A stretch of DNA of 64,000 bases from contig OY848919.1 in assembly GCA_963693285.1 (NCBI GenBank), positions 2,547,827-2,611,826 on the forward strand, given 5' to 3'. The position numbers were made by a program, and so were the translations under genes. Positions 32,259-43,776 of the stretch are shown piece by piece (positions within the stretch are counted from its first letter, which is position 1; each line of letters starts with the position of its first letter). This DNA comes from Xestospongia muta. Lineage: Eukaryota; Porifera; Demospongiae; Haplosclerida; Petrosiidae. A model generated the notes under the pieces. That model saw only the letters and a program-made list of their open reading frames with translations, was not told where the DNA came from and searched no databases.

Positions 32259-35200
32259 ATGTCTGACAATCCTACAAGATGTACTACAACTCTACCAGTA
32301 GATAGTCCTAGACTGTCTAACAGACCTACTGAGTCTGAACTAATGGAACTACTTCAACCGTTAGTAGAATGGGAAAAATTTGCTATTTTCCTACCAAAGA
32401 TGTCAGATGCTATGATAAGAGAGATTGTAAGAGATAAATCATCAATATATCTACAAAAAATGACTCTCTTTTCAAAATGGCTGAGAGTTGACTCTTATGC
32501 TACCTGGGATAAAGTAATTGTTGCCCTGTCAAAAGCTAATGAACACTATCTAGTCTCAAAAGTACAAGAAAACCTTATTACCACCATACCACCAGTAGAT
32601 CACTATCAAGGTGAGTGTTTAATAATATCAAGAGATATTTATATGAGTACCTTACTCTGTCATAGATACAAACAGTGAAGATGACACATTATCGGAGACT
32701 TGTGATGAAGCAATGAAAGATAACAAACATAATGATGTAAAGACTAAAGAAGCGAACAACGAAAATAGTATCTTAACACAACAGAGTCATATTGCAATTC
32801 AGACAACAACTCAAACTTCAAAGAAGATAATACAAATGAGTTCTAAAGATCAAGTTGCAGAAAATTTAGAAACCCTGCATTTCAAATTTACATCAATCAT
32901 AGCCAAAGTCAGAAGTTGTCTAGCTGATGCTATTGAAGATAGAACATACAAACTAGTTGATATTGCTCTGTTTGTTGAGGAGTACACTGAAGGAAAAGGA
33001 CTAACTAAACTTGAAAATGTTCATGAGTTATTTAATACTATTCAACCACAGTATTGCTTCCTTAATTGTGAACTGATAGAGAAACTAGTGAAACGGTTTC
33101 TTTCTGGAGATCTTGTGCAAACTGAATTAGAAGAGTATTCAAGTGAACTTGGAACATTTTCAGAGTCTTCTCAACTACAATTTATTAGGACAGCTATTGA
33201 AGAAGCACTTCTACCAAAACAAGAGGTCACAGAAATATCATGTGAGGTCATTATCAAATTACATGGTAGATGTGGAAAAATGACTTTAAAAAATTTCTAT
33301 AAACTTATGAATTACTTATTTCCAACAAAGAAACACTTTTTGACTCACATTCACATTGAGCCAGGATCAATCTGTGTTAGATTACTGGCACCTCAGTCAC
33401 AATCACAGTCTCTCATACTTATGGCAGTTGAGAAAACAGAGTTTATGTATAAAGTTGGTATCTTCGAGATGATTATCAATGACCAACCCATTATATTGGA
33501 AGAAGAAGATCAACCTGTTACAATTGACCAGCTCTAAATTGTGTCAGTAATAACAGCCATTACCAAATTATTGATCTTCTGAAAGAAAATACTGATCCTA
33601 ATCTTCAAGACCACGAAGGTAGGACTGCTTTAATGTACGCCATTCAGAATGGTCATTACCAAGTCGTTGAGCTTCTTCTCAAAGAAAATGCCAATCATAA
33701 TCTTCAAAACCAAGAAGGTCGGACTGCTTTAATGTTTGCCAGTCAGAATGGTCATTACCAAGTCGTTGAGCTTCTTCTCAAAGAAAATGCCAACCATAAT
33801 CTTCAAGACCAAAAAGGTTGGACTGCTTTAATGTATGCCAGTCTCATTGGTCATTACCAAGTCGTTGAGCTTCTTCTCAAAGAAAATGCCAATCATAATC
33901 TTCAAATCCAAGAAGGTTCGACTGCTTTAATATTTGCCAGTCTCGATGGTCATTACCAAGTTGTTGAGATTCTTCTCAAAGAAAATGCTGATCCTAATAT
34001 TCAAACACAAAAAGGTTGGACTGCTTTAATGTATGGCAGTCAGAATGGTCACTACCAAGTCGTTGAGCTTCTTCTCAAAGAAAATGCCAATCATAATCTT
34101 CAAAACCAAGAAGGTGTGACTGCTTTAATGTTCGCCAGTCAGAATGGTCATTACCAAGTCGTTGAGCTTCTTCTCAAAGAAAATGCCAACCATAATCTTC
34201 AAGACCAAGAAGGTTGGACTGCTTTAATGTATGCCAGTCAGAATGGTCATTACCAAGTCGTTGAGCTTCTTCTCAAAGAAAATGCCAATCATAATCTTCA
34301 AGACCAAGAAGGTGTGACTGCTTTAATGTTTGCCAGTCTCAATGGTCATTACCAAGTTGTTGAGATTCTTCTCAAAGAAAATGCCAATCATAATCTTCAA
34401 GACCAAGAAGGTGTGACTGCTTTAATGTTTGCCAGTCTCGATGGTCATTACCAAGTTGTTGAGCTTCTTCTCAAAGAAAATGCCAATCATAATCTTCAAG
34501 ACCAAGAAGGTTGGACTGCTTTAATGTATGCCAGTCAGAATGGTCATTACCAAGTCGTTGAGCTTCTTCTCAAAGAAAATGCCAATCATAATCTTCAAAA
34601 CCAAGAAGGTTGGACTGCTTTAATGTATGCCAGTCAGAATGGTCATTACCAAGTCATTGAGCTTCTTCTCAAAGAAAATGCTGACCCTAATATTCAATCA
34701 CAAAAAGGTTGGACTGCTTTAATGTATGCCAGTCAGAATGGTCATTACCAAGTCGTTGAGTTTCTTCTCAAAGAAAATGCCAATCATAATCTTCAAGACC
34801 AAGAAGGTTGGACTGCTTTAATGCTTGCCAGTCAGAATGGTCATTACCAAGTCGTTGAGCTTCTTCTCAAAGAAAATGCCAATCATAATCTTCAAGACCA
34901 AGAAGGTTGGACTGCTTTAATGGCTGCCAGTCTCAATGGTCATTACCAAGTCGTTGAGCTTCTTCTCAAAGAAAATGCCAATCATAATCTTCAAGACCAA
35001 GAAGGTTGGACTGCTTTAATGGCTGCCAGTCTCAATGGTCATTACCAAGTCGTTGAGCTTCTTCTCAAAGAAAATGCCAATCATAATCTTCAAGACCAAA
35101 AAGGTTGGACTGCTTTAATGTATGCCAGTCATAATGGTCATTACCAAGTCATTGAGCTTCTTCTCAAAGAAAATGCTGATCCTAATATTCAAACACAAAA

Positions 35201-36491
35201 AGGTTGGACTGCTTTAATGTTAGCCAGTCAGAATGGTCATTACCAAGTCATTGAGCTTCTTCTCAAAGAAAATGCCAATCATAATCTTCGAAACCAAGAA
35301 GGTTGGACTGCTTTAATGGCTGCCAGTCTCAATGGTCATTACCAAGTCGTTGAGCTTCTTCTCAAAGAAAATGCCAATCATAATCTTCAAAACCAAGAAG
35401 GTTGGACTGCTTTAATGGCTGCCAGTCTCAATGGTCATTACCAAGTCGTTGAGCTTCTTCTCAAAGAAAATGCCAATCATAATCTTCAAGACCAAGAAGG
35501 TTGGACTGCTTTAATGGCTGCCAGTCTCAATGGTCATTACCAAGTCGTTGAGCTTCTTCTCAAAGAAAATGCCAACCATAATCTTCAAGACCAAGAAGGT
35601 TGGACTGCTTTAATGTTTGCCAGTCTGAATGGTCATTACCAAGTTATTGAGCTTCTTCTCAAAGAAAATGCTGATCATAATCTTCAAGACCAAGAAGGTA
35701 GGACTGCTTTAATGTATGCCAGTGAGAATGGTCATTACCAAGTCGTTGAGCTTCTTCTCAAAGAAAATGCCAATCATAATCTTCAAAACCAAGAAGGTGT
35801 GACTGCTTTAATGTTTGGCAGTCTCGATGGTCATTACCAAGTTGTTGAGATTCTTCTCAAAGAAAATGCTGATCCTAATATTCAAACACAAAAAGGTTGG
35901 ACTGCTTTAATGTTTGCCAGTCAGAATGGCCATTACCAAGTTGTTGACCTTCTTCTCAAAGAAAATGCTGATACTAATATTCAAACAGAAAAAGGTTGGA
36001 CAGCATCAACAATTGCTAGTCAAAATGGTCATTTTGAAATAGTTCATTTATTAGAAAAGTACAATGATCCTAGTAATAGTTCTTATAAAGAATTAGACCA
36101 TTCAATAAACCAACCAGTAGAAAGTACCAGCTCAGCTATTTTAATACCTGACCAACAAACAGAGGAACCTAACAAACAATTACAAAGTATACAGACAACA
36201 ACAGAATTTGTAGTTGAACAAGATCTCCTTCCACACTCAACTATCCACTCCTCATCTCTGATGCAGTCATTCCAATATCGTTTAATAAAATCTATCAAAC
36301 AACCATTTCATACTTTTAAAGATACTAAGAAGAAAGAACTTAGAGATAACAAATCAACAAATTTGGAACAGCCACAGCTTCAACAACATCACTCCACATT
36401 GATCCAGCTACCATTATCTATTTCAAGAAAGAAGTTGAAAAAAATACAAAGAAAACATAATATAACAACAAAGAATACTTTAAACAAATAA
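32259..36491 (+). CDS. DD-ANK gene A: Death domain + ankyrin protein, split by a frameshifting deletion
   Basis: Exon 1 (32259-32610) encodes a Death domain (about residues 24-115: ELMELLQPLVEWEKFAIFLP, then WLRVDSYATWDKVIVALSKA). A 55-nt intron follows. Exon 2 (from 32666) encodes a linker, a middle domain I do not recognise (FLNCELIEKLVKRFLSGDLV ... IHIEPGSICVRLLAPQSQSQ), then stops at TAA 33535-33537 after 407 residues. Compared with gene C, about 210 bp covering the first two and a half ankyrin repeats are missing, which shifts the frame. An open frame continues at 33538-36491 with 25 ankyrin repeats of 33 residues and the family's basic tail. The protein is probably a signalling adaptor of the death-fold type (inference). 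As assembled, A would give only the N-terminal part unless the deletion is an assembly artefact. Confidence 0.8.
33633..36060 (+). repeat. 99-bp ankyrin-encoding tandem array, 25 units
   Basis: Units encode GHYQVVELLLKENANHNLQ plus a variable turn. Most differ from each other by only a few bases, much less than ankyrin repeats of one protein usually do, which indicates recent unequal exchange or gene conversion. Confidence 0.92.
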
Positions 36492-36716
36492 TTATTATTG
36501 TTAACATGTGTTGTTATGTAATTATGTTAAAACTGTCAATTATATATTCTTTTTATCAATGCACAATATATGACTTTTCACATCTTATATGTACTACAGG
36601 TTACAAGCTAATTAGAATAGTTGCCTTCTGTACTGTTCCCATAATTATAATTAGTTGTTTTCTACTCATATTTTCAGTATAGATTTCTGATATGAACCTA
36701 CAAAGCTGATAAAAGA
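36492..36716. other. 3' flank of DD-ANK A
   Basis: 3' UTR-like AT-rich stretch. It is nearly identical to 55658-55888 after gene C. Its last part (TTTCTGATATGAACCTACAA) recurs at 38565, which marks an internal duplication. Confidence 0.75.
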
Positions 36717-38042
36717 GTGCTGTCTGATCCTGATCTTCAACACCGGGAAGGTGGCACTGTTTTAATGTATGCCAGTCAGAATGGGTATTACCAATTCGTT
36801 AAGGTTCTTCTTAAAGAAAATGCTGATCCTAATATTCAAAACCAAGAAGGTTGGACTGCTTTAATGTTTGCCAGTCAGCATGGTCAATACCGAGTAGTTG
36901 AGCTTCTTCTTAAAAATAATGCTGATCCTAATGTTCAAACACAAAAAGGTTGGACTGCTTTAATGCTTGCCAGTCAGAATGGTCGTTACCAAGTCAATGA
37001 GGTTCTTCTTAAAGAAAATGCTGATCCTAATATTCAAAACCAAGAAGGTTGGACTGCTTTAATGTTTGCCAGTCAGCATGGTCACGACCAAGTCATTGAG
37101 GTTCTTCTTAAAAAAAATGCTGATCCTAATATAAAAAAAGAAAAAGGTTGCACTGCTTTAATGTTTGCCAGTCACAATGGTCATTGTCAAATTGTTGAGC
37201 TTCTTCTTAAAGAAAATGTCAATCCTAATCTTCAAGACCAAGAAGGTTGGTCTGCTTTAATGTTTGCCAGTAAGAGTGGTCATTACCAAGTCATTGAGTT
37301 TCTTCTCAAAGAAAACGCTGATTCTAATCTTCAAAACCAAGAAGGTTGGACTGCTTTAATGTATGCCAGTCAAAATGGCCATTACCAAGTCGTTGAGCTT
37401 CTTCTCAAAGAAAATGCTGATCCTAATATTCAATCACAAAAAGGTTGGACTGCATTAATGTATGCCAGTCATATTGGTCATTACCAAGTTGTCGAGCTTC
37501 TTCTCAAAGAAAATGCTGATCCTAGTCTTCAAACAGAGAAAGGTTGGACAGCATCAACAATTGCTAGTCAAAATGGTCATTTTAAAATAGTTCATTTATT
37601 AGAAAAGTACAATGATCCTAGTAGTAGTTCTTGTGAAGTATTAGACCATTTAATAAACCAACCAATAGAAAGTACCAGCTCAGCTATTTTAATACATAAC
37701 CAACTGACAGAGGAACCTAACAAACAACCACAAAGTATACAGACAACAACAGAATATGTAGTTGAACAAAATGTCCTTCCACACTCAACTATCCACTACT
37801 CATCTCTAAAGCAATCATTCAAATATCGCTTAATAAAATCTATCAAACAACCATTTAATACTTTCAAAGATACTAAGAAGAAAGAACTCAGAGATAAAAA
37901 AACAACAATTTTGGAACAGGAACAATCACAACAACAATATCGCTCTACATTGATCCAGCTACCATTACCTATTTTAAGAAAGAAGTTGAAAAAGACACAA
38001 AGAAAACATAATGTTGCAACAAAGAATATTGTAAACAAATAA
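36717..38042 (+). pseudogene. ankyrin 3' fragment of a DD-ANK gene
   Basis: An open frame of 441 codons with nine ankyrin repeats and the full basic C-terminal tail (ends TKNIVNK, TAA 38040-38042), but no Death domain or middle domain. Its repeats (ENADPNIQ type) are more diverged than those of A. It begins abruptly after AAAGAGTGCTGTCT, which is the same point where unit 2 continues without it (55888). It is therefore a 1.9-kb insertion or duplication specific to unit 1. No start signal or promoter was seen. Read-through or splicing from A cannot be excluded. Confidence 0.7.
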
Positions 38043-39699
38043 TTATTATTATTAACATGTGTCGTTATGTATCGACAAGCACATTGTTAAAACTGTCTAT
38101 TATCTACACTTTCCATCAATGTACAAAGATGACTTTATTCACATCTTTCCATATGTACTACAGGTTATAAGATAGATACAAGATACAACAAAGAATATTA
38201 TAAACAAATAATTATATTAATAGGTTTTGTTGTATGTTTGTCAAAAGCCACAGTATAATGTTAAAACTGTCAATTTTATCTATTTTCCATCAATAAATTG
38301 AAAAATGTAATATTATAAAAATTGTTGTTTTCTTATGAATGATAAAACTATATGACATTGTGATGCAATATTGTATAAAGGGTTTGACAAGTATAATGTT
38401 AAAACAGTCAATTACATTTACTTTCCATCAATGGACAAAATATGATTTTATTCACATCTTGCCATATATACTACAGGTTACAAGATAGAGTAGTTGCTTG
38501 ATGTCCATTAGCTTTTGTTCCTATAATTACAATTATTTGTCTTCCACTCATTGTTTCAGTATAGATTTCTGATATGAACCTACAAAACTGATAAAAGAGT
38601 GCTGTCTGAGAATAGTGTATATAAGTATAAAATTGTTGTTATAAGTAGTACAACCTCATTCTACAGTCAGTCATCCATTGTTTACATAATTTTCTCTGGA
38701 CATAACACAAATTTGATAAAGAACAAACGTTTAGCGTTTTTGCAATTATTATAAATTCATATTCACTCATCATGTCTCCTCCATACATACATATCATAAT
38801 GACAATTGTATTATATCTCCTCTCAAATTGATCCATGTAATGCTACAAAAATAATAAGATCATGATGTGTGTATTTTGTTGTAGAAGAGCTTTCTGAGCT
38901 GGAATTTGTCCATGTAGTGCAATAAATATAATGAAATTATGATGTGTATAATTATAAGTTGCTACACCATATAAATAGTTTGAGAAAGTGGGAGGTGCTA
39001 GGAATAGGTTCACAGGTCATTATTTAGATTGTATGTTATGTTTCTCTATCTATTTATAATACTGTATTTACTGACTATACTATTATTTTTGATGGAGTTT
39101 CACAAACTTATTTGATAAAACTGTAACCATTTGTTACCAACAATGTTAACTCACTGTATAACTTGCTATAACTAACTGTAACTCACTGTAACTTACTATA
39201 ACCTATTGTAACCTTATTATATAATCCACTCTAACCTACTGTAACCCACCTAACTTAACTATACTATTAGCCTGATATTATGCAACAAAAACAAAGTTAA
39301 TAGAAAGTGCAGCACTGATCAAGTGGTATCTCTGTAATCTCTGTAACCATTGTAACCAGTTACAACTACATTGTAGCCAGTTATTAACATTTAATATCCC
39401 ATATTAAGCTAGATCTACTAATGACTGCTAATAGAAGTACTAATACATGATTAGTATTACCATAGAAATCAATGGTATATTGGATATCAGATATTATATA
39501 TAGTAAATAATTAGGCCAACCATTTTGTTCAGGCTACCCACTAAGTTTAACCACAACATAGTGTACTTTATGTAATTAGCTTGGCAACAAATATAGTTTC
39601 TAATTATAGACTATTAAGTACCATTTATAGAATGACCATATAAGGAGATTATGAGCTATGGCTTAGTAAAAACACTTTCACAGTTAATAGAACATGTGA
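38043..39699. other. intergenic spacer with repeated ANK 3' UTR pieces
   Basis: No gene seen. The string containing CACATCTT and ACTACAGGTTACAAG occurs here twice more (about 38130 and 38455) besides 36575, so the ANK 3' flank was copied repeatedly. TGTAACTCACTGTAACTTAC-type short repeats lie at 39150-39240. It is homologous to 55880-56915. Confidence 0.7.
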
Positions 39700-39860
39700 A
39701 CTATACAGTCTTAGACTGTCTAACTATAACAAGACCTACTGAGTCTAAATTAATTGATCGTTAGAGGAATGGCAGATATTTGACATTCAATATTCAAAAA
39801 TTGAATCTATGATGACACAAAAGATTGTGAGAGATAACTCAACCACTGTAACATTAACTA
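39700..39860 (+). pseudogene. decayed Death-domain exon
   Basis: Recognisable copy of DD-ANK exon 1 (strings AGACTGTCTAAC, AGACCTACTGAGTCT, AAGATTGTGAGAGATAAC) with deletions and stops. A CCATATAAGG box precedes it at 39636-39645, as before the intact genes. The same relic is at 56920-57075. Confidence 0.7.
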
Positions 39861-39889
39861 TAGTCATGATAACACGAGCATTCACCCAT

Positions 39890-40085
39890 GTCACAATGAT
39901 TTCCAACGTCTGACCTCTATGCCCAAATCAGAGTTACCACAATGTCCAATAGGACCTCATGCTAAACCTCTCTCAGGTATTGAGTGTCCCCTCCATGTGA
40001 AGCACCCTCCCACGGGAGATGAGTTTGCTCTGGGGTGTGGTGACTGTCATAACGCACAGACCTTTTTAGAGAAGTCTGTGAACTA
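39890..40085 (+). pseudogene. MYCBP2 terminal-exon relic 1
   Basis: Matches the last exon of MYCBP2 from CATGTCACAATGATTTCCAA to the C-terminus ([16 protein letters not shown]). An extra T in the final Phe codon run destroys the stop. It lacks the upstream exons and the second relay cysteine. The MYCBP2 3' UTR homology continues behind it. Confidence 0.85.
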
Positions 40086-40745
40086 AGTTTAGGAATATTT
40101 ATTTAGTGATTTACATTTTGTTATTATATATAATATATCTGATATAGTGATATTTTACTAATACCTTTATTGTTATTTTGTGCAAAGGTTTATATTAACA
40201 ATAATGATAACAATGCTGTTTATCTAGTTTTGATTATTAATCCACTTACTAGATGATACTGACATTAGTATATGATGATAGAACTAAAGGTAGTGATAGT
40301 GTCCTGTTATGTAATAGTGTACATTAGAAATAATAATGTGGTATCATTATAAGATATGGTAATAATTAATACATAAATTTATATGTGTCCTTATGGTAAT
40401 ACTTTGCTAATACAGTTTGGAACAATTAAACATTTTTTTGTTGACTTATATTACATTAGCAGGAAGTACTATTGGAATAACTTGGTATGTTATAATTTGA
40501 AATTGGACAAGATGTGTTGTCTATAGTGTGTCCATTATAGCTATGTTCTTACCACTTGTTTACAACATGTGTATATATAATATATGAGCATATAGATTAA
40601 CACATTGTGTGAAGAGTACCTCGATGTTTCATCTACTGTACTTGTTTACTACAAATAAATAAAGGACACACTCATGCTTTTATTCATGATAAGTTATATT
40701 GTTCTAACAACTTACTAATATTTATTAGCTGTTTAGTGTATGTTA
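40086..40745. other. spacer before DD-ANK B
   Basis: MYCBP2 3' UTR-like sequence followed by AT-rich DNA. No gene seen. At 40440-40460 it holds the unoccupied target (one TTGAC) of the solo LTR found in unit 2. Confidence 0.7.
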
Positions 40746-40807
40746 CCATACAAGGATATTCTAATTTTAGAATACTGAGGAAGCTATTTATAAATGACCA
40801 TATAAGG
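40746..40807 (+). promoter_or_regulatory. CArG-box pair upstream of DD-ANK B
   Basis: CCATACAAGG (one base off consensus) at 40746-40755 and CCATATAAGG at 40798-40807, spacing 52 bp, with ATTCTAATTTTAGAAT at 40758-40773. The ATG is at 40868. Confidence 0.55.
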
Positions 40808-40867
40808 ATATTTTTAAAGTGTTTCTGGTTGATCAAGAAGCTAACAGTTGTATTGTGTGTTTCGATT

Positions 40868-43502
40868 ATGTCTGACAATCTTACAAGATGTACTACTACT
40901 CTACCAGTAGATAGTCCTAGACTGTCTAACAGACCTACTGAGTCTGAACTAATGGAACTAATTGGACCATTAGTAGAGTGGCAAAAATTTGCTGTTTTCC
41001 TACCAAAGATATCATCTCCAATGATAAAGAAGACTGAAAATGACTACTCATCAACCGATCTTCGAAAACTGGCTCTCTTCTCAGAATGGCTCAAACTTGA
41101 CTCTTATGCTACTTGGGCTAGTGTAATTGTTGCCCTGTCAAAAGCTAATGAACACTATCTAGCCTCAAAAGTACAAGAAAACCTTATTACCACCATACCA
41201 CCAGTAGATCCTTATCAAGGTGAGTGTATAATAATATCAAGAGACATTGATATGAGTATCTTACTCTGTCGTAGGTACAAACAGTCTAGATGACATATTA
41301 ACAGACACTATTGTAACAGCAAAGAATGGGAAGGAATTCTGTAATATTGTATCAGAAGATAAGAACAAAAAATGTAACTCACAAAAGATAATAGAAATGA
41401 GTTCTAAGGATCAAGTAGCTGTTGACTTACAACATCTTCATAAAAGATTTACATCAATAATAACTAAAGTCAGAACACGTCTAGCTGAAGCTATTAAAAC
41501 TGGTACATGTCAACTAGAGGTTATTGCTCTATTTGTTGAAGAATATGTAGAAGAAACAAAGCTAGCAAGTAATGTGACAACCATTCAAGAATTATTCCAT
41601 AAAGCTAGATCATATTACTGCTTTCTCAATTGTGAGCTAATAGAGAACTTGGTTGAGCAGTTTCTACCTGGAGATATCATACAAACTGATTTAGAAGAAT
41701 ACTCAGAGTTGCTTGGAGCATTTGCAGAATCAGCTCAACTAAAACACATCAAAACAGCTATTGAAGAAGCACTACTACCAAAACAAGAGGTCACAGAAAT
41801 ATCATGTGAGGTCATCATCAAACTACATGGTAGATGTGGAAAAATGACTTTAAAAAATTTCTATAAACTTATAAATTACTTATTTCCCACAAAGAAACAC
41901 TTTTTGACCCACATTCACATTGAGCCAGGATCAATTTGTGTTAGATTACTGGCACCTCAGTCACAATCACAGTCTCTCATACTTATAGCAGCTGAGAAAA
42001 CAGAGTTCATGTATCAAGTTGGTATCTTTGAGATGATTATCAATGACCAACCCATTATATTGGAAGAAGTTCAACCTGTTACACTTGAACAATCACTACT
42101 TCAAGCAGCTCAAGCTGGTCGCAATAATGATGTTACAATACTACTGGAGTTAGGAGCTAATGTTGACTACCAGAATGAAAATGGACAATTAGCTCTAATG
42201 TTAGCTACTAATGGTGAACATGAACAAGTTGTACAGACACTACTATCAGCAGGAGCTAATGTGGATATTCAAGATTATTGTGGTAACACTGCATTAATGA
42301 CAGCTCTAAATTGTGTCAGTAATAACAGCCATTACCAAATCATTGATCTTCTAAAAGAAAAGGCCGATCTTAATCTTCAAGACCAAAAAGGTTTGACTGC
42401 TTTAATGTTCGCCAGTAAGAATGGTCATTACCAAGTTGTCGAGCTTCTTCTTAAAGATAATGCTGATCATAATATTCAAACACAAAAATGTTCGACTGCT
42501 TTAATGTTTGCCAGTCACAATGGTCATTACCAAGTTGTCGAGCTTCTTCTGAAAGAAAATGCCAATCATAATCTTCAAGATCAAGAAGGTGTGACTGCTT
42601 TAATGTTTGCCAGTCAAAATGGTCATTACCAAGTTGTTGAGCTTCTTCTCAAAGAAAATGCTGATCCTAATCTTCAAGACCAAGAAGGTTGGACTGCTTT
42701 AATGTTTGCCAGTCATAATGGTCATTACCAAGTTGTTGAGCTTCTTCTCAAAGAAAATACCAATCATAATCTTCAAAACCAAGAAGGTTGGACTGCTTTA
42801 ATGTTTGCCAGTGAGAATGGTCATTACCAAGTTGTCGAGCTTCTTCTCAAAGAAAATGCCAATAATAATCTTCAAGACCAAGAAGGTTGGACTGCTTTAA
42901 TGTTTGCCAGTCAGAATGGTCATTACCAAGTTGTTGAGCTTCTTCTTAAAGAAAATGCCAATCATAATCTTCAAGACCAAGAAGGTTGGACTGCTTTAAT
43001 GTATGCCAGTAAGAATGGTCATTACCAAGTTGTCGAGCTTCTTCTCAAAAAAAATGCCAATCATAATCTTCAAGACCAAGAAGGTTGGACTGCTTTAATG
43101 TATGCCAGTCAGAATGGTCATTACCAAGTTGTCGAGCTTCTTCTCAAAGAAAATACCAATCATAATCTTCAAAATCAAGAAGGTGGGACTGCTTTAATAT
43201 TTGCCAGTAAGAATGGTCATTACCATGTTGTCGAGCTTCTTCTCAAAGAAAATGCTGATCCTAGTCTTCAAACAGAGAAAGATTGGACAGCATCAACAAT
43301 TGCTAGTCATAATGGTCATTTTGAAATAGCTCATTTATTAGAAAAGTACATTGATCCGAGTAGTAGTTCTTGTAAAGAATTAGACCATTCAATAAACCAA
43401 CCAATAGAAAGTACCAGCTCAGCTATTTTAATACCTGACCAACAGACAGAGGAACCTAACAAACAACCACAAAGTATACAGACAACAAGAGTATGTAGTT
43501 GA
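40868..43502 (+). CDS. DD-ANK gene B: Death domain + 13 ankyrin repeats, tail lost by frameshift
   Basis: Exon 1 40868-41219 (Death domain), 55-nt intron, exon 2 41275-43502; 859 residues. The middle domain is complete, including LLAPQSQSQSLILIAAEKTE and IINDQPIILEE. Thirteen ankyrin repeats follow: the first two (LELGANVDYQ, LSAGANVDIQ) are canonical and diverged, the later ones homogenised. Near the end, two bases are missing relative to A, C and D at about 43488, so the frame ends at VCS-stop. The tail of about 90 codons is still readable in the other frame to TAA 43774-43776. The start is the ATG shared by all four copies. Function is inferred only from the domains: a death-fold adaptor or receptor with an ankyrin scaffold. 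Confidence 0.85.
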
Positions 43503-43776
43503 ACAAAATGTCCTTCCACACTCAACTATCCACTCCTCATTTCAAAAGCACTTTTTCAAATATCGTTTAAAAAAATCTATCAAACAACCATTTCATACTT
43601 TTAAAGATACTAAGAAGAAAGAGATCAGAGATAATAAATCAACAATTTTGGAGCAGGAACAACCACCACAACATCACTCTACATTGATCCAGCTACCATT
43701 ATCTATTTCAAGAAAGAAGTTAAAAAAGACACAAAGAAAACATAATGTTACAACAAAGAATATTGCAAACAAGTAA
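43503..43776 (+). pseudogene. out-of-frame basic tail of DD-ANK B
   Basis: Encodes the family C-terminal tail (FHTFKDTKKKEIRDNKS, SRKKLKKTQRKHN) in another frame than the upstream ankyrin repeats. Confidence 0.8.

Noticed and set aside
36083..36298. Minus-strand frames across the ANK tails (also near 37796, 43331, 55249, 61519)
   Set aside because: They are mirror images of the conserved basic-tail coding sequence and have no start or splice context of their own.
33538..36491. Reading the ankyrin array as a bacterial or viral ankyrin gene acquired by transfer
   Set aside because: Paralogues B and D carry the same array in an intron-containing Death-domain gene with host-like base composition.
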